Shown here one piece after another: positions 1-10,129 of a stretch of DNA of 64,000 nt. The notes below the pieces were generated by a model. The model worked only from the letters and a program-made list of their open reading frames with translations. It did not search any database and was not told the origin of the DNA. The stretch is from Rhizomys pruinosus (lineage: Eukaryota; Chordata; Mammalia; Rodentia; Spalacidae). Numbering within the stretch: position 1 is the first letter of the stretch; every line of letters begins with the position of its first letter. Made by a program: the position numbers and the translations under genes. Where the stretch lies: the NCBI GenBank assembly GCA_009823505.1, contig VZQC01011003.1, positions 604,460-668,459 on the forward strand, read 5' to 3'.

Positions 1-187
1 CTTCCCAACCAAAAAATTCCCAGGCACAGATAGTTTTATGCAGAATTCTATAAAATATTTCAAAAAGACAACAGTTACTACTCAAGTTGTTTAGAAGGAT
101 ACAAATGGAGGGAGTTCTCCCAGATTCCTTCTATGAAGCCAGCATCACTCTAATACCAAAACCAGGCAAAGATACAACCAAAAAGGA
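1..187 (+). mobile_element. LINE-1 ORF2 fragment
   Basis: The wording (cagaattcta, then ccttctatgaagccagcatcactctaatacc in shorter blocks, then aaaccaggcaaagatacaac) matches the L1 ORF2 reverse-transcriptase coding region in sense orientation. The frame is broken, it is truncated by the window edge, and it ends at an A-run. Decayed, non-functional piece. Confidence 0.8.
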
Positions 188-188
188 G

Positions 189-219
<31 letters not shown>

Positions 220-243
220 AACAAATAAAATTTTTTAAAAAAT
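188..243. repeat. A-rich tract
   Basis: About 30 uninterrupted A residues followed by A/T-rich sequence, between two L1-derived segments; probably expanded inside the L1 relic. Confidence 0.8.
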
Positions 244-486
244 AAAAAAAATCTTGTTCAGCCATTACAGAAACTGAGACGGACATTTCTCAAAAAAACT
301 GAAAATACTGCCACCACACTATGCAGCTGTACTACTCTTGGATATTTACCCAAAAGATCCTAAGCCAGCACACCACAGAAATATTGGCACTTACATATTT
401 ATTGCTGCACTATTTTCAATAGCTAGGAAATAGAACCAGCCTAGATTTCCACCAATAGATGAATGGATAAAGAAAATGTGTACAAG
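244..486 (+). mobile_element. LINE-1 fragment, downstream part of ORF2
   Basis: Recognisable L1 wording in sense orientation: ggatatttacccaaaagatcc, a diverged ttattgctgcactattttcaatagc stretch, and gatgaatggataaagaaaatgtg. It probably belongs to the same old insertion as the segment at the window start. Confidence 0.7.
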
Positions 487-640
487 CTGGGCGTGGTGGC
501 ACGCATCTTTAATCCCAGCACTCAGGGGGCAGAGGCAGGCGGATCTCTGTGAGTTCAAGGCCAGACTGGACTAAAGAGTGAGTTCCAGGACAGGTGGGGC
601 TACAGGGGGGCCTTGTCTGGAAAAGACAAAAAAAAAAAAA
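487..640 (+). mobile_element. B1 SINE
   Basis: Shows the B1 landmarks in order: gctgggcgtggtggcacgc, cccagcactcaggggg, gagttcaaggccag, gagttccaggacag and a terminal A-tail. Moderately diverged. Confidence 0.9.
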
Positions 641-775
641 TGCGTACAAAACTGGGAGCAATGGTTCACACCTATACTATTAGGATTCACGAGATGGAGG
701 TGGGAGGATTGAAAGGTCGAGCTTATCCTCAGCTATGCTGTCTATGTGACAACCTGTCTCAAAAAAGCAAATATC
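641..775 (+). mobile_element. Degenerate 7SL-type SINE (old B1/PB1 or B4 half)
   Basis: Weak match to the 7SL layout (caatggttcacacctatac, gaggtgggaggattg, caacctgtctcaaaaaa). Too decayed to assign a subfamily. The 94-residue reading frame over this stretch comes from the SINE and is not a gene. Confidence 0.5.
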
Positions 776-1179
776 ATCGTGGCTGTTGGGCTCCTAGCCA
801 CACTGATGACTGCAGAATCTTGAGCATCGGGTTTGTTTCCTTTCCATCTCCTGACTCCTCGTGCTGCCCCTTCAGACAGTTAAACTCATCACCATAACAA
901 CAAAATGAGACAATTATGAGTTTGTTTCCAGGATATTCATCTACCAGTGCTACTACTACAATGAAGCTCCTTGAGGGCAGGAATCCCAGTAATCTGTATG
1001 TCCCCGACTAGATAGAGTAAATATTATATCTGGCATGATAGATCTCTATTGAATTGCTAACTGAAAAACCTCCTTGTAATCAAAGACTTCCAAAACCCAG
1101 GTGAAATGTATGGATTTCAAGCAATACTTGCTACAGCAACACCTTGTTACCCACAAGACTTGGAGAGCCTGGTGGGTAA
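776..1179. other. Non-coding stretch, possibly MIR/L2-related in part
   Basis: No gene seen. The block at about 961-1060 (gctccttgagggcagg, then gtatgtccccgact and gatctctattgaattgct) resembles the 3' part of ancient mammalian MIR/L2 repeats but is too diverged to be certain. Confidence 0.4.
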
Positions 1180-1345
1180 CTTCTCCTCTGTCACTACTGT
1201 TGTTGAAGTTGGTTGGCAGTGGCAGCAATCATGGCATCAACATAGCAATAACCATTGAGTGCTCACTGTATTCCAGATGTTTATGCGTAACGAGACATCT
1301 CACCTTCACAGAATCACCAGACAGCCAGAGAGATGTTAATCCAAT
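1180..1345 (+). mobile_element. MIR-like ancient SINE
   Basis: ccattgagtgctcactgtattccag, followed at the right spacing by a tcacctt/cacagaa block, follows the MIR core (attgagtgcttactatgtgcc, then tcatttaatcctcacaac). Heavily diverged. Confidence 0.55.
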
Positions 1346-1357
1346 CCTAGCACTCCA

Positions 1358-1503
1358 TTTTTTATTCTCCCTTAGGGTCTCCTTGTAGCCCTGGCTGGCC
1401 CAGAACTTGCTATGTAGACTAGGCTGGCTCGGAACTCACAGAAATCCACTGGCCTCTGCCTCCAGAGTGCTGGGATTAAAGGCATGTGCCACCATGCCCA
1501 GCC
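1358..1503 (-). mobile_element. B1 SINE
   Basis: Reverse-complement B1 landmarks: agggtctccttgtagcc, gtgctgggattaaaggc and gccaccatgcccagc. Confidence 0.88.
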
Positions 1504-1535
1504 ACATGCATAACAGAAGCCCAAAAATGCTAATC

Positions 1536-1770
1536 AGGGCTGTGGTGTAGCTCTGTGGTAGAATATGGGTGTCACCCCTCATGTGCCTAGGCCTCAGCAG
1601 TTAAGAGCACCTGCTGCTCTTCCAGAGGAAGAGTTCCTAGCATCCACATAGCAACTAACAATCAGCTCTAACTCTAGTTCCAGGGAACCTGATGCTGTCT
1701 TCTGGCCTTTGCGGGCACTGCATGCAGGGAAAACACTCATACACATAAAATAAAAAAATTAAAAATTAAA
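1536..1770 (+). mobile_element. ID-like head followed by B2 SINE
   Basis: 1536-1597 resembles the tRNA-like ID head (ggtgtagctctgtggtag). 1598-1770 is a 5'-shortened, diverged B2 (cagttaagagcacctgctgctc, actctagttccaggg, cactcatacacataaaat). Confidence 0.7.
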
Positions 1771-1776
1771 ACCTCT

Positions 1777-1960
1777 TGAGCTAGACACAGTGGAGCACAT
1801 CTTTAATCTCAGATTCAGGAGGCAGAGACAGGCTGATCTTTGTGAGATTGAGGCCAGCCTGGTCAATTTTCAGGCCAGCTGGGGATACAGGGAAACCCTG
1901 TCTAAAAAAACAAACTGGCTTGTGGTGGCACATGCCTTTCATCCCAGCACTAGGGAGGCT
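1777..1960 (+). mobile_element. B1 SINE plus truncated B1
   Basis: A full but diverged B1 (1777-1914) is followed directly by the first ~45 bp of a second B1 (tgtggtggcacatgcctttc, cccagcactagggaggc). Confidence 0.75.
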
Positions 1961-1984
1961 AAACTAAAAATCAAAACTCACCTC

Positions 1985-2092
1985 ACTATAAAGATTGCTC
2001 AGTGGGTAAAAGCACTTTGGTTCAATGTCTAGTTTGACTCTTGGAACCCATGTAGGTGGAAGAAGAACTGACTCTGTAAAGTCTACTCTGCC

Positions 2093-2094
<2 letters not shown>
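1985..2094 (+). mobile_element. tRNA-derived SINE (B2/B3/B4-type), diverged
   Basis: gattgctcagtgggtaaaagcac and ggaacccatgtaggtggaag resemble the tRNA-derived rodent SINEs that end in a CA-rich tail; it runs directly into a (CA)n array. Confidence 0.55.
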
Positions 2095-2128
<34 letters not shown>

Positions 2129-2129
2129 C

Positions 2130-2168
<39 letters not shown>
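2095..2168. repeat. Compound microsatellite (AC)n-(ATA)n
   Basis: About 16 AC units (2095-2126), then about 13 AAT/ATA units; probably grew from the tail of the preceding SINE. Confidence 0.95.
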
Positions 2169-2169
<1 letters not shown>

Positions 2170-2173
2170 TAGT

Positions 2174-2292
2174 AGCTGGGCACTTAGGAGGTGGAGGCAA
2201 GTGAATCTTTGTGAGATAGAAGCCAGCCTGGTCTACATAGTGACTTATAGGCCAGATGGGCTACAGAGAGACCCTTTCTCAAAAAGACAATC
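2174..2292 (+). mobile_element. B1 SINE with internal deletion
   Basis: agctgggcacttaggagg lacks the usual gtggtggcgcacgcc segment; the rest (gccagcctggtctacatag, agagaccctttctc) is B1. Confidence 0.8.
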
Positions 2293-2297
2293 CCCCC

Positions 2298-2535
2298 TGG
2301 GCTGGAGAGATGGCCTAGCAGTTAAGAGCGCTGACCGCTCTTACAGAGGACCCAGGTTCGATCCCCAGCACCCACATGGCGGCCGAGAACCGTCTGAAAC
2401 TCCAATTCCAGGAGAACTCCAGTTCCAGGGGAATCCGACACCCTCTTCTGACCTCCGCGGCATTGCACGACACGGGTGCACAGACTTGCATGCAGACAGT
2501 ACATTCATACACATACCGAAATAAAAAAAAAAAAT
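2298..2535 (+). mobile_element. B2 SINE, 17-bp-duplication subfamily
   Basis: Full-length young B2: gggctggagagatggcc head, B-box ggttcgatcccc, A-rich tail. Near the middle it carries aactccaattccaggag directly followed by aactccagttccagggg, a 17-bp near-perfect duplication absent from ordinary B2 copies here. The 185-residue minus-strand frame over it is a SINE artefact. Confidence 0.95.
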
Positions 2536-2549
2536 ACCCCAAATTGTGA

Positions 2550-2895
2550 TGTTTGGGACTAGGGAGATGGCTTGCCACACAAGTGTGAGGACTAGAGTTC
2601 AGATTCCCAGAACCCGCACCAATGCCAGGTGAGCTTGGTGGGCACCTGTGATTCCAGCTCTGGAGGTGGAGGTGGGGCCCTTGGAGCAAGCTGGCTAACA
2701 AAACTAAGCATTCCGCAGGCTCTGGGTCTGAGGGAGAGGATGCCTCGGGAAATAAGGTAGGCGAGTGATAGAGGAGGGTTCCCTGGGCCTCCAAATGTGT
2801 ACATACATGTACGAACATATACAAACAGGTGCATGTGTGCCCCCACTTGAACATGCACACACGCACACACATTCACACACACACACACTATCCCA
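2550..2895 (+). mobile_element. Composite B4/RSINE-type SINE with CA-rich tail
   Basis: tRNA-like head (ctagggagatggcttgcc, ttcagattcccagaaccc), a middle with B1-like wording (gattccagctctggagg), then gggaaataaggtagg and a long AC/ACAT-rich tail. The same layout recurs at 35.1, 38.2, 40.5, 56.5 and 56.9 kb. Family name is my best match. Confidence 0.6.
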
Positions 2896-3120
2896 ACACA
2901 CACAAAAATGGAAAAAATGATGATGTTTGAATTCAAAATCATGTTTGTTGGACTTTACTCTTGTATCTTACAAAAACACCAATTAATCCATTGCTGTATG
3001 GATTGCTGTATGCCAGACACCACTTAGGAGCCGGATTCGAAGTTCAGAAAGCACAAAATGGTGCTCTGCATGAAAGCATGTCCTACTTCATCCTCTCCTG
3101 TCCCCACCACTGTCCAGTTT

Positions 3121-3387
3121 CCTTTTTCTTTTTTTTTTTTTGAGACAGGGTCTCCCTATAGCCCCAGCTAGCCTGGAACTCACTCTGTAGACCAGGCTGG
3201 CCTTGAACTCACAGAGATCCGCCTCTCTCTGCCTCCTGAGTGCTGGGATTAAGGGTGTGTAGTACCATGCTCGGCTTGGTACTACTAAAGATGGTTCTTA
3301 GTCACCATGTGGGTGCTGGGAATCGAACCCCTGTCCTCTGCAAGACCAGTCAGTGCTCTTAACAGCTAAGCCATCTCTCCAGCCCCA
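3121..3387 (-). mobile_element. B1 joined to B2 head
   Basis: A reverse B1 (3121-3277) is followed after ~10 bp by the first ~100 bp of a B2, also reversed, ending in ccatctctccagcccc. On the element strand this is B2 head then B1, like the composites at 12.4, 28.8 and 33.0 kb, but the junction is slightly different. Confidence 0.8.
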
Positions 3388-3562
3388 GTTTCCTTTTTCT
3401 AAACACTCATATTTTCAGTTTATTGGGAGACCTATAGTTTCAGCTAGGAATTTCCCTTTTAAGTCCGACTTGGTGTAATATTCTTCCACCTTTCCTAATA
3501 ATCTCAGATTTCTTTAATGAGCCAGTTTCAAATAATTTAGTATTGCAGGTTCATTTCCCAGC

Positions 3563-3563
<1 letters not shown>
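3388..3563. other. Unassigned non-coding DNA
   Basis: No gene or recognisable repeat. Confidence 0.4.

Positions 3564-3609
<46 letters not shown>
3564..3609. repeat. (TG)n microsatellite
   Basis: About 23 uninterrupted TG dinucleotides. Confidence 0.97.
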
Positions 3610-4417
3610 GATATGAATCTGTTAGGTCTAGGCTTCCCAGAATCCCAAGGGGCACACAGGTGCCCACTTCCTCCAGAAGCTGTCAATCTTCTGACTGCTT
3701 CCCCTGTACCTGAGGTGCCGCCCCATGGACATAAATGGGTGGACCCCAGCCGCCATCTCTCTCTCTCTGCCTCTCTGCCCCCTCTCTCTGTCCTGCCCCT
3801 CTTTCTGCCCCTGCCCCCTGCCATGCTGTCTGGTTCCACCACGTGTCTGCAGGCGGCTCACGCTGGCAGTCTCACATGGAAGTTAAGCATGTTCCTGGAG
3901 TGACCTAGGCCTCATGTGCCTTTTATTGGGGTTCATACCCTTTTTATAACCTAACAGAACCCAGGAAGTCAGAAGCTGATTTACAGAGATGTGTTTCTTC
4001 GGATCTGGTGGGCTAACTCACTGGGGCTAGACCCAGAAGCCTCTTTCTAGACAATCATCTGTTCTCCCTGCACAGCTCCATAGTGCTTCCCTCCATCTTT
4101 CTCTGAATTAAATTCTCTCTCTGACACTGGCAACCCTCAGGGATACAAGTGCTGTGACTTCCTCATGGGCGTGGCCTCTTGACATCGTTTTTCTTTTCTC
4201 AAAATAGAATCTTTAGAGTCAAGTCCCATAATTTCCCAAATGACTTCATGAAATTTTAAAAATTAAGGCTAGAAACTGGACTGGCTCTTCCTTCAGACAT
4301 TTGTTTCCTTGCCAGTGAGTCCATCTTTTTTTCTCTTAGGGTGATGAGAAGGGAACTTGGAAAAAATGAAAATGAAGGAGCCTAGGACCCAGTAGCATGG
4401 GTTGATGTGTTGACTAA
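3610..4417. other. Unassigned non-coding stretch
   Basis: No SINE, L1 or gene recognised. It includes a CT/CCTG-rich block (about 3756-3825) whose reading frames are low-complexity artefacts. Confidence 0.4.
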
Positions 4418-4754
4418 AAGGGCCTGTGATCCATTAGAAGGTCCTGTGATCCATCAGAAGGGACCATTATTACCCATTAGATAGGCCCATGATCCAGGAG
4501 AAGGGCCCGTGATCCATTAGAGGGGCCTATGAGCTATTAGAAGGGCCTACGACCCATTAGACAGGCCGTGATGCATTAGAAGGGCCCATCATACATTAGA
4601 AGGGCCTGTGATCCATTAGAAGGTCTGTGATTCATTAGAGGGGCCAGTGATCCATTAGACAGACCTGTGATCCATTAGAAGGACCTGTGATTCTTAGAAG
4701 TGCCCGTAATCCATTAGAGGGGCCTGTGATCCATTAGAAGGGCCTATGATTGAT
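4418..4754. repeat. Minisatellite, ~20-bp unit, about 17 copies
   Basis: Head-to-tail copies of a unit close to aagggcctgtgatccattag, most 19-21 bp, differing by scattered substitutions and 1-bp indels. The degeneracy suggests an old array. No spacers, so it is not a CRISPR array, and no gene overlaps it. Confidence 0.92.
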
Positions 4755-4842
4755 TCAGCATTTCTGATACTTTCTCAAATATTATTTTCTAGGAGTCCAG
4801 TTACACGGCCTTCTATTTAGATTGCTTGTTAAGATCTCACTT

Positions 4843-5094
4843 CTTTTTTTTTTTTAATTAATTTTATTTATTTCTGTATGTGTATGAATGTACTGTCTGC
4901 ATGCAGGTTTGTGCACCCGTGGCGTGCAATGCCGCGGAGGTCAGAAGAGGGTGTCGGATTCCCCTGGAACTGGAGTTCTCCTGGAATTGGAGTTACAGAC
5001 GGTTCTTAGCCGCCATGTGGTTGCTGGGGATCGAACCCGGGTCCTCTGCAAGAGCAGTCGGTGTTCTTAACCACTAGGCTATCTCTCCAGCCCC
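4843..5094 (-). mobile_element. B2 SINE, 17-bp-duplication subfamily
   Basis: Reverse-orientation young B2 with the paired ctggagttctcctgg / ttggagtt block and ccatgtggttgctgggg; ends ctctccagcccc. Poly(T) at its left edge is the element's A-tail. Confidence 0.95.
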
Positions 5095-5989
5095 TCTTTT
5101 TTGTTTTTCATGAGTTAAGTCTGTGAGTTTAAATGACCCTTCTCCTGACTGAAAGCTTCAGAAGAGAATTTTAAAAGCAAAAATAGAATTTTTTATGTGA
5201 CCAGAAAGAATTGTATTAAAAATGAAGGATTCATTTTTTACATTGTTGTAGAGGTAGTTTGGAATGCATCATTTTTCCTATGAAATGAAACCATAACTAT
5301 ATATCGTGGGGGGTTTTTTGTGTGTGTACATCTCCTTATAGACTACTGTTTCTTATAAATGTTAACTTTTAATGTGTAATGGAAATGAGTAGTGATTATC
5401 TGAGTTATTGACTATAATTCATGTAAAAGTAGTGTACTGTGACCTATGATAGAAGTGTCACACAACCTATGATTTACATGGAATGCATATGCTATTGACT
5501 AACTTATTCTCAGCAAAGTTATTAAATTTTAACTGAATTTTGTCTTGATTCTATGGCCTTTATAACTGTCCCATTATATGTTTACATATACTTTGAAAGA
5601 TGGTTGAAAATAGTTAAGTAAATAAATATAATAGCGTAATTATGCCAATCAAAATAAAACTTACTGGAAATTAAATGTAGAGCAAAAAGTGGTTATCTAG
5701 AGTCAAGTTCTTGAAGAACTGATTTTCTGAGAAGCCCAATTTTCAGCTTACTGCTGCCAAAGTTAATTAGGTTGATTAGCCTACATAGTCAAGTTTGCTT
5801 GAGGTCTTCTACTCATGTATTTGATAAAGAGGACAAATTCTCATATAGACTAAAGCTTCCAGTCTAGTATGCACTAGAGGTTCAGCTTCCACTATAGATT
5901 TGCATTTCATTGCCCTAATAAAAAAAGATTAAAACATGTTTCCGAGTACATTTTAATGATGCTTAAATATTATACATTTTCTTTTTGAA
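5095..5989. other. AT-rich unique non-coding DNA
   Basis: About 0.9 kb without a SINE, L1 or open frame that I can recognise. Confidence 0.5.
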
Positions 5990-6095
5990 ACTTGACATGT
6001 GAATGATGGTACATGTCTACAATTCTAGCACTCAGGAGGACTGTAAACTGGAGGTCAGCTGGGTTCCATAGTGAATTCAAGCCCAGCTTATTTTT
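5990..6095 (+). mobile_element. Degenerate 7SL-type SINE
   Basis: gatggtacatgtctacaattctagcactcagg and the following block resemble the B1/B4 layout, badly decayed and ending in a T-run. Confidence 0.45.
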
Positions 6096-6109
6096 TTTTA
6101 ATTTTTTTT

Positions 6110-6110
6110 N
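6110..6110. other. Single ambiguous base (N)
   Basis: An N ends a T-run exactly where SINE-like DNA changes to antisense L1; probably a contig join or an unresolved homopolymer. Confidence 0.9.
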
Positions 6111-6595
6111 ACATGATGGGCATTTGGCCACTTTGGCTATTGTGTTTCCCCTATTTAGCAATTATGAATGATGCAATGAATATTTGTGAACAATACGCTA
6201 CCATTTTGTGACTCTAACCCTAACGGTGGAATTGCAGTACCCGCTGGAGCCAGCCTCCCTGCCATTACAGTCAAGGTAGCCCTGAGCACCTTTTCAGGAA
6301 GCACCAGTTTTCCAAAGCAGCTGTTTCATTTTACATCGCTACTAGCAAAGCACAAGGGTTCCACATCCCTCCATCCCCCCATCCCCATCAGTACTTGTTT
6401 TTGTTTTTAAAAACTTATCATAGCTACCCTAGTGTGAAGAGCTATCTCATTGTGGTTTTGATTTGCATTTCTCTGATGATTAATGATGTTGAACATCTTT
6501 TCATGTGCTTATATATTGGCTACCTGTTTATAATTTTTTTTTTTTTTTGAGAAATGCCTACTCAGATCTTGTACCCATTTAAAACTGGGTAGCCA
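6111..6595 (-). mobile_element. Old LINE-1 (L1M-type) fragment, antisense
   Basis: Antisense L1 landmarks: agctatctcattgtggttttgatttgc, gatgttgaacatcttttcatgtgc, and after a T-run gaaatgcctactcagatcttgtaccc. A B1 follows at its right edge. Confidence 0.8.
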
Positions 6596-6753
6596 GAGCT
6601 GGGTGTGGTGGCACATGCCTTTAATCCTAGCACTTGGGAGGCAGAGGCAGGCAGATCTTTTGTGAGTTCAAGGCCAGCCTGGTCTACAGAGTGAGTTCCA
6701 GGACAGCTGGAGCTACAGGGAAACCCTGTCTTGAAAAGACAAAAAAAAAAAAA
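6596..6753 (+). mobile_element. B1 SINE, subfamily A
   Basis: Complete B1 with the linked variants cctagcacttggg, gatcttttgtgag, gttccaggacagctgg and cttgaaaagac. Confidence 0.93.
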
Positions 6754-6763
6754 CCTGGGTAGC

Positions 6764-6985
6764 TGGACATGGTGGCACTCGCCTTTAATCCCAGCACTCG
6801 GGAGGCAGAGGTAGGCAGATCTCTGTGAGTTCAAGGCCACCATGGTCTGCATAGTGAGCTCCAGGCCAGCTGGGACTAAAGAGAGACCCTGTCTCAAAAA
6901 GACCAAAAAAAAAAACCCCCCCCCAAAAAAAAAACAACCAACCAACCAAACAAACAAACAAACAAAAAAACCCCAAACAAACCTG
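6764..6985 (+). mobile_element. B1 SINE, subfamily B, with long simple tail
   Basis: Complete B1 with the alternative linked variants cccagcactcggg, gatctctgtgag, gctccaggccagctggg and actaaagag. The tail has expanded into C-run, A-run and (CAAA/CCAA) repeats. Confidence 0.92.
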
Positions 6986-6988
6986 GGT

Positions 6989-7127
6989 GGTCTTTTTAAG
7001 ACAGGGTCTCCAGCTCTGGCTGTCCTGGAACTCGCTGTGAGGACCAGGCTGGCCTTGAACTCACAAAGATCCACCTGCCTCTGCCTCCCAAGTGCTAGGA
7101 TTAAAGGCATGTGCCACCACGCACAGC
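6989..7127 (-). mobile_element. B1 SINE
   Basis: Reverse B1: aagacagggtctcc, gctgtcctggaactcgctg, ctaggattaaaggcatgtgcc. Together with the two + copies just upstream it can form a long hairpin. Confidence 0.92.
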
Positions 7128-7434
7128 TTCTTTATCACTTTTTAAGTAGTTCAAATAGATATCATAAACTGTAAGGTCTAGGGCCAGTAAAGTTCACCCA
7201 CATTACAGTGTCCTGCAATGTACATTGCAGAAAGGAAGTGTTGAGGAAAGCATGGCACAGATGACATGGTGGCTGCTGCTTCTGTTATTTCAGTGCTTTC
7301 ATCCCATTTGCAATATGGATTAGACATTGCTATTCAAAATATGTCAGTAAAGGACTAAGTCTAATTACTTAGGTTTTGTCAACTATTAATAAGATAAAAT
7401 AATTTGATATATGGTTTAATGAATTAATCATTCC
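7128..7434. other. Unique non-coding DNA
   Basis: No gene or repeat recognised. Confidence 0.5.
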
Positions 7435-7580
7435 ACTAGGTGTGGTGACACCTTTAATCCCAGCACTTGGGAGGCAGAGGCAGGCGGATCTCTGGGAGTT
7501 TAAGGCCAGCCTGGTCTACATAGTGAGCTCCAGGCCAGCTGGGGTTACAGGGAAACCCTGTCTCAAAGAGACCAAAATAA
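7435..7580 (+). mobile_element. B1 SINE
   Basis: ctaggtgtggtgacacctttaatcccagc (a short deletion near the 5' end), then standard B1 to ccctgtctcaaagagacc. Confidence 0.92.
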
Positions 7581-8689
7581 AATTAATTAATTAACTCATT
7601 AATAATTCCAACAATGGAAGATAATACAACTTTCAGTGTAAACAGAAACAGAGCCAAATTGCAAGAGCAAAATCCTGTAATGATTTCAAGTACAGCTATT
7701 TTGAAATTTTAACTCTACATATTCTTAATTACTGAAAGCAAGTTGCAGAAATTTACCCAAGTTCTCATTTGATAAATAAGAGCCAAGAACTGCTTTTTCT
7801 TCATAAAAAATTTCTTCTCTTGCACAATAGCAATGACTAAAATAAATGGTGCCAAATTTTTGGAGGTTCTTGTTTAATTCACTATATAATTAAAATCTCG
7901 TGCAGCCTTATTGGTTTTAGTATCCAGCAGAGAAAAAATATTGAAACTCCAAGAGATTTTGAATTAAATAGCTACAACAGTTTTGTTTTATTAGTTCTGA
8001 CTGTGTGAAAAAAAATCATAAGGACAACTTTGGAAAAATCTAGTTCTTTTAGAGCCCCAAATGACTTTTAAAACAATAAAACCGACTATAAAGCCTACAC
8101 AAGTGATATTAAAAATTATGTAGTTCAAGAAATGTGACATTCACAAATGTGGTTGTAATTTTTTTTAACTACAGCAAACTGAACACGGATCTTTGGGGTT
8201 TTGAAAAGGCAGTGTTATATAGCTTAACAGAATTAAGTGTTTCAATTTGCTGGTGAGGTTTATGTAGCTGAGTTGGAATGTTAGACCAGTGCCTCTAAGA
8301 TCTCCACCCACTTCCCAGGGTCTGGGGCTGCCACAGAGAAGGAACAATGTACCACCTTTACCGGCAATTACTTAAGAATCCTGCTTTACTGATTGTTTGC
8401 CTAGCTTCTTAGTCTTTACTTCTGGAAGGTTTGTAGATTTAGATCTTTTTGGCTGGTGGCTGCATCAAGCACAGAAGAAATTAAAACCATAAATCCATAG
8501 TACCTCTGAAAGAGGAAAAATGAAGGCTAGGGATTCGGATAAGTGCATCAGCTAAACGGGAGTAGTCATCTGCGGGAGGAGGACAAGAGACAGAACAAAA
8601 TGATTTTGTGAGGAAAAATAGTTATATCTCAGTTCATTGAGGTCCCAGATTTTGAGCACTCAAGCACAATTAAGAATTTGTGTTTTTCC
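7581..8689. other. Unique AT-rich non-coding DNA
   Basis: About 1.1 kb free of recognisable repeats; frames are short and have no family resemblance. One of few such blocks upstream of Hhex (about 7.7-8.8 kb before its ATG). Confidence 0.5.
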
Positions 8690-8842
8690 AGGTGTGGTGA
8701 CACACGCCTTTAATCCCAGCACTAGGGAGCCAGAGGCAGGCAGATATCTCTGTAAGTTCAAGGCCAGGCTGGTCTACATAGTAAGTTCCAGGTCAGCTGG
8801 GGCTACAGGGAGACCCTATCTCCAAAGGATAAAAAAAAAAAG
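8690..8842 (+). mobile_element. B1 SINE
   Basis: ccaggtgtggtgacacacgcc to ccctatctccaaaggat plus A-tail; includes a small gatatctctgtaag insertion. Confidence 0.92.
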
Positions 8843-9298
8843 TGTATTTATTTATTTATTATTTTTATTTATGTGTATTATGTTTATTTATGTGTATGAA
8901 TGTATTGCCTCCATGTCAGTGCAATGCTCATGGAGGTCAGAAGAAGGCATCAGATCCCTTGGAACTGGTGTTATGGATGGTTGTCTGCTGCTATGTGGGT
9001 GCTGGGAATTGAACCTGGGTCCTCTGCAAGAGCAGCCAGTGCTCTTAACCAGTGAGCCATCTCTCTAGCCCCTATATATTTATATTTATTTTTATTATGT
9101 GTGTATGAATGTTTTTACCTGCACGTATGTAAGTTTACCCATGTCATGCAATGCCCATGATGCCAGAAGGGGATGTTAGATGTCCCGGAACTTGAGTTAT
9201 GGTTGGTCGTTAGTCACCATTTGAGTGCTGGGAACAAACCCCAGGTCCTCTACAAGAGCAGTAAGTGCTCTTAACTGCTAAGCTATCTCTCCAGCCCC
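8843..9298 (-). mobile_element. Two tandem B2 SINEs
   Basis: Two diverged reverse B2 copies (8843-9072, 9073-9298), each ending in ctctc(t/c)agcccc and lacking the 17-bp duplication. The second is more decayed. Confidence 0.88.
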
Positions 9299-9609
9299 TC
9301 AAATACAATGTTTGAAAACATGTTTTAACTTCAAATAATAATGATCCTTACTTGGTCCCCAGAGTCGATGTCTTTTTGGAATCCAGAAGACACTAAATTC
9401 TGTCAGTCAACATGATGAGCATGTGAGTGGTGGAGTCGGACATCCAAGCTGACTCATGGAGACCAGGATTACATAAACATAAACAAAAACAAAAACAAAA
9501 ACAAAAACTAAAAACTCAACACCCTATGCCGACAGTTTCCAAAGATAAGGCCTTAGTGAAATTGTATGCAGATCTAATGAATTATTAAACTTTGTTTAAC
9601 CTTCAAAAA
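9299..9609. other. Unique stretch with (AAAAAC)n
   Basis: No gene. A short (AAAAAC)n array lies at about 9476-9510. Confidence 0.6.
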
Positions 9610-10037
9610 TTGAGTGCTAACAGATGTGGTGGTTCATGCCTGTAATCCCAACTACCTGAGAAGCAGGATTAAGTCTGAGTTCATCCTGTGCAATTTACCC
9701 AGACCTTGTATCAAGTAAAAAGTGGGGGCAGAGACATGGAGAGATATGCAGAAAGCCCTGAGTTTGATTTCCAGCACTGTGAAAACTTGTAGTGTCCGCA
9801 CATGCCTGTAACCCAAGCACATGCCTGTAGCCCAAGCACATGTCTGTAACCCAAGGACTGGCCTGTAGCCCAAGCACATCCCTGTAACCCAAGCACATGC
9901 CTGTAGCCCAAGCACATGCCTGTAACCCAAGCACATGGGAGGAGGCAGGAGATGAGAAGTTCAAGATCATCTTCAGTTGCATGTGAGTTGGAGGCCAGCT
10001 TGGGCTAGATGAGATTCTGTCTCAAAAAATTAAAAGG
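9610..10037 (+). mobile_element. Old SINEs expanded by an internal minisatellite
   Basis: 9610-9720 is a 7SL-like unit (gtggttcatgcctgtaatcccaac). After an ID-like piece, 9935-10037 is the right part of another one (gggaggaggcaggagat, gttggaggccagcttggg, gattctgtctcaaaaaatt). The middle is a 19-bp tandem array listed separately. Confidence 0.6.
9799..9931. repeat. Minisatellite, 19-bp unit x7, alternating (38-bp period)
   Basis: Seven exact-length 19-bp units of cacatgcctgtaacccaag. Odd copies read taaccc and even copies tagccc throughout, giving a 38-bp higher-order period. The unit matches the catgcctgtaatcccagc start of a 7SL-type SINE, so the array grew inside the SINE. The repetitive minus-strand frame (GYRHVLGLQACAW-type) is a by-product. 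Confidence 0.93.
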
Positions 10038-10039
10038 AG

Positions 10040-10110
10040 GCTGAACGTGTAGCTCAGTGGTAAACCACTTGCCTAGCATGTATGAGACCCTGGCCTCAAC
10101 CCCTAGTAGC
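10040..10110 (+). mobile_element. ID-like SINE fragment
   Basis: ggctgaacgtgtagctcagtgg and cacttgcctagcatgtatgag match the tRNA-Ala-derived ID head. Confidence 0.65.
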
Positions 10111-10129
10111 CCCCCCAACTAACAAAGAG

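Noticed and set aside
2315..2872. 185-residue minus-strand frame
   Set aside because: Composed of B2 sequence and the CA-rich tail of a composite SINE; the same peptide phrases recur in every B2 copy.
3610..4417. Solo retroviral LTR
   Set aside because: TATA-like and poly(A)-like words are present, but I found no paired TG...CA ends with a TSD and no family I recognise; left unassigned.
4418..4754. Possible CRISPR-like array
   Set aside because: Units abut with no unique spacers, and the host is a mammalian genome; it is a minisatellite.
9652..9982. Minus-strand frames with a repeating CLGYRHVLGLQ-like motif
   Set aside because: Produced by the 19-bp minisatellite; 19 is not a multiple of three, so the frame cycles through all three readings.
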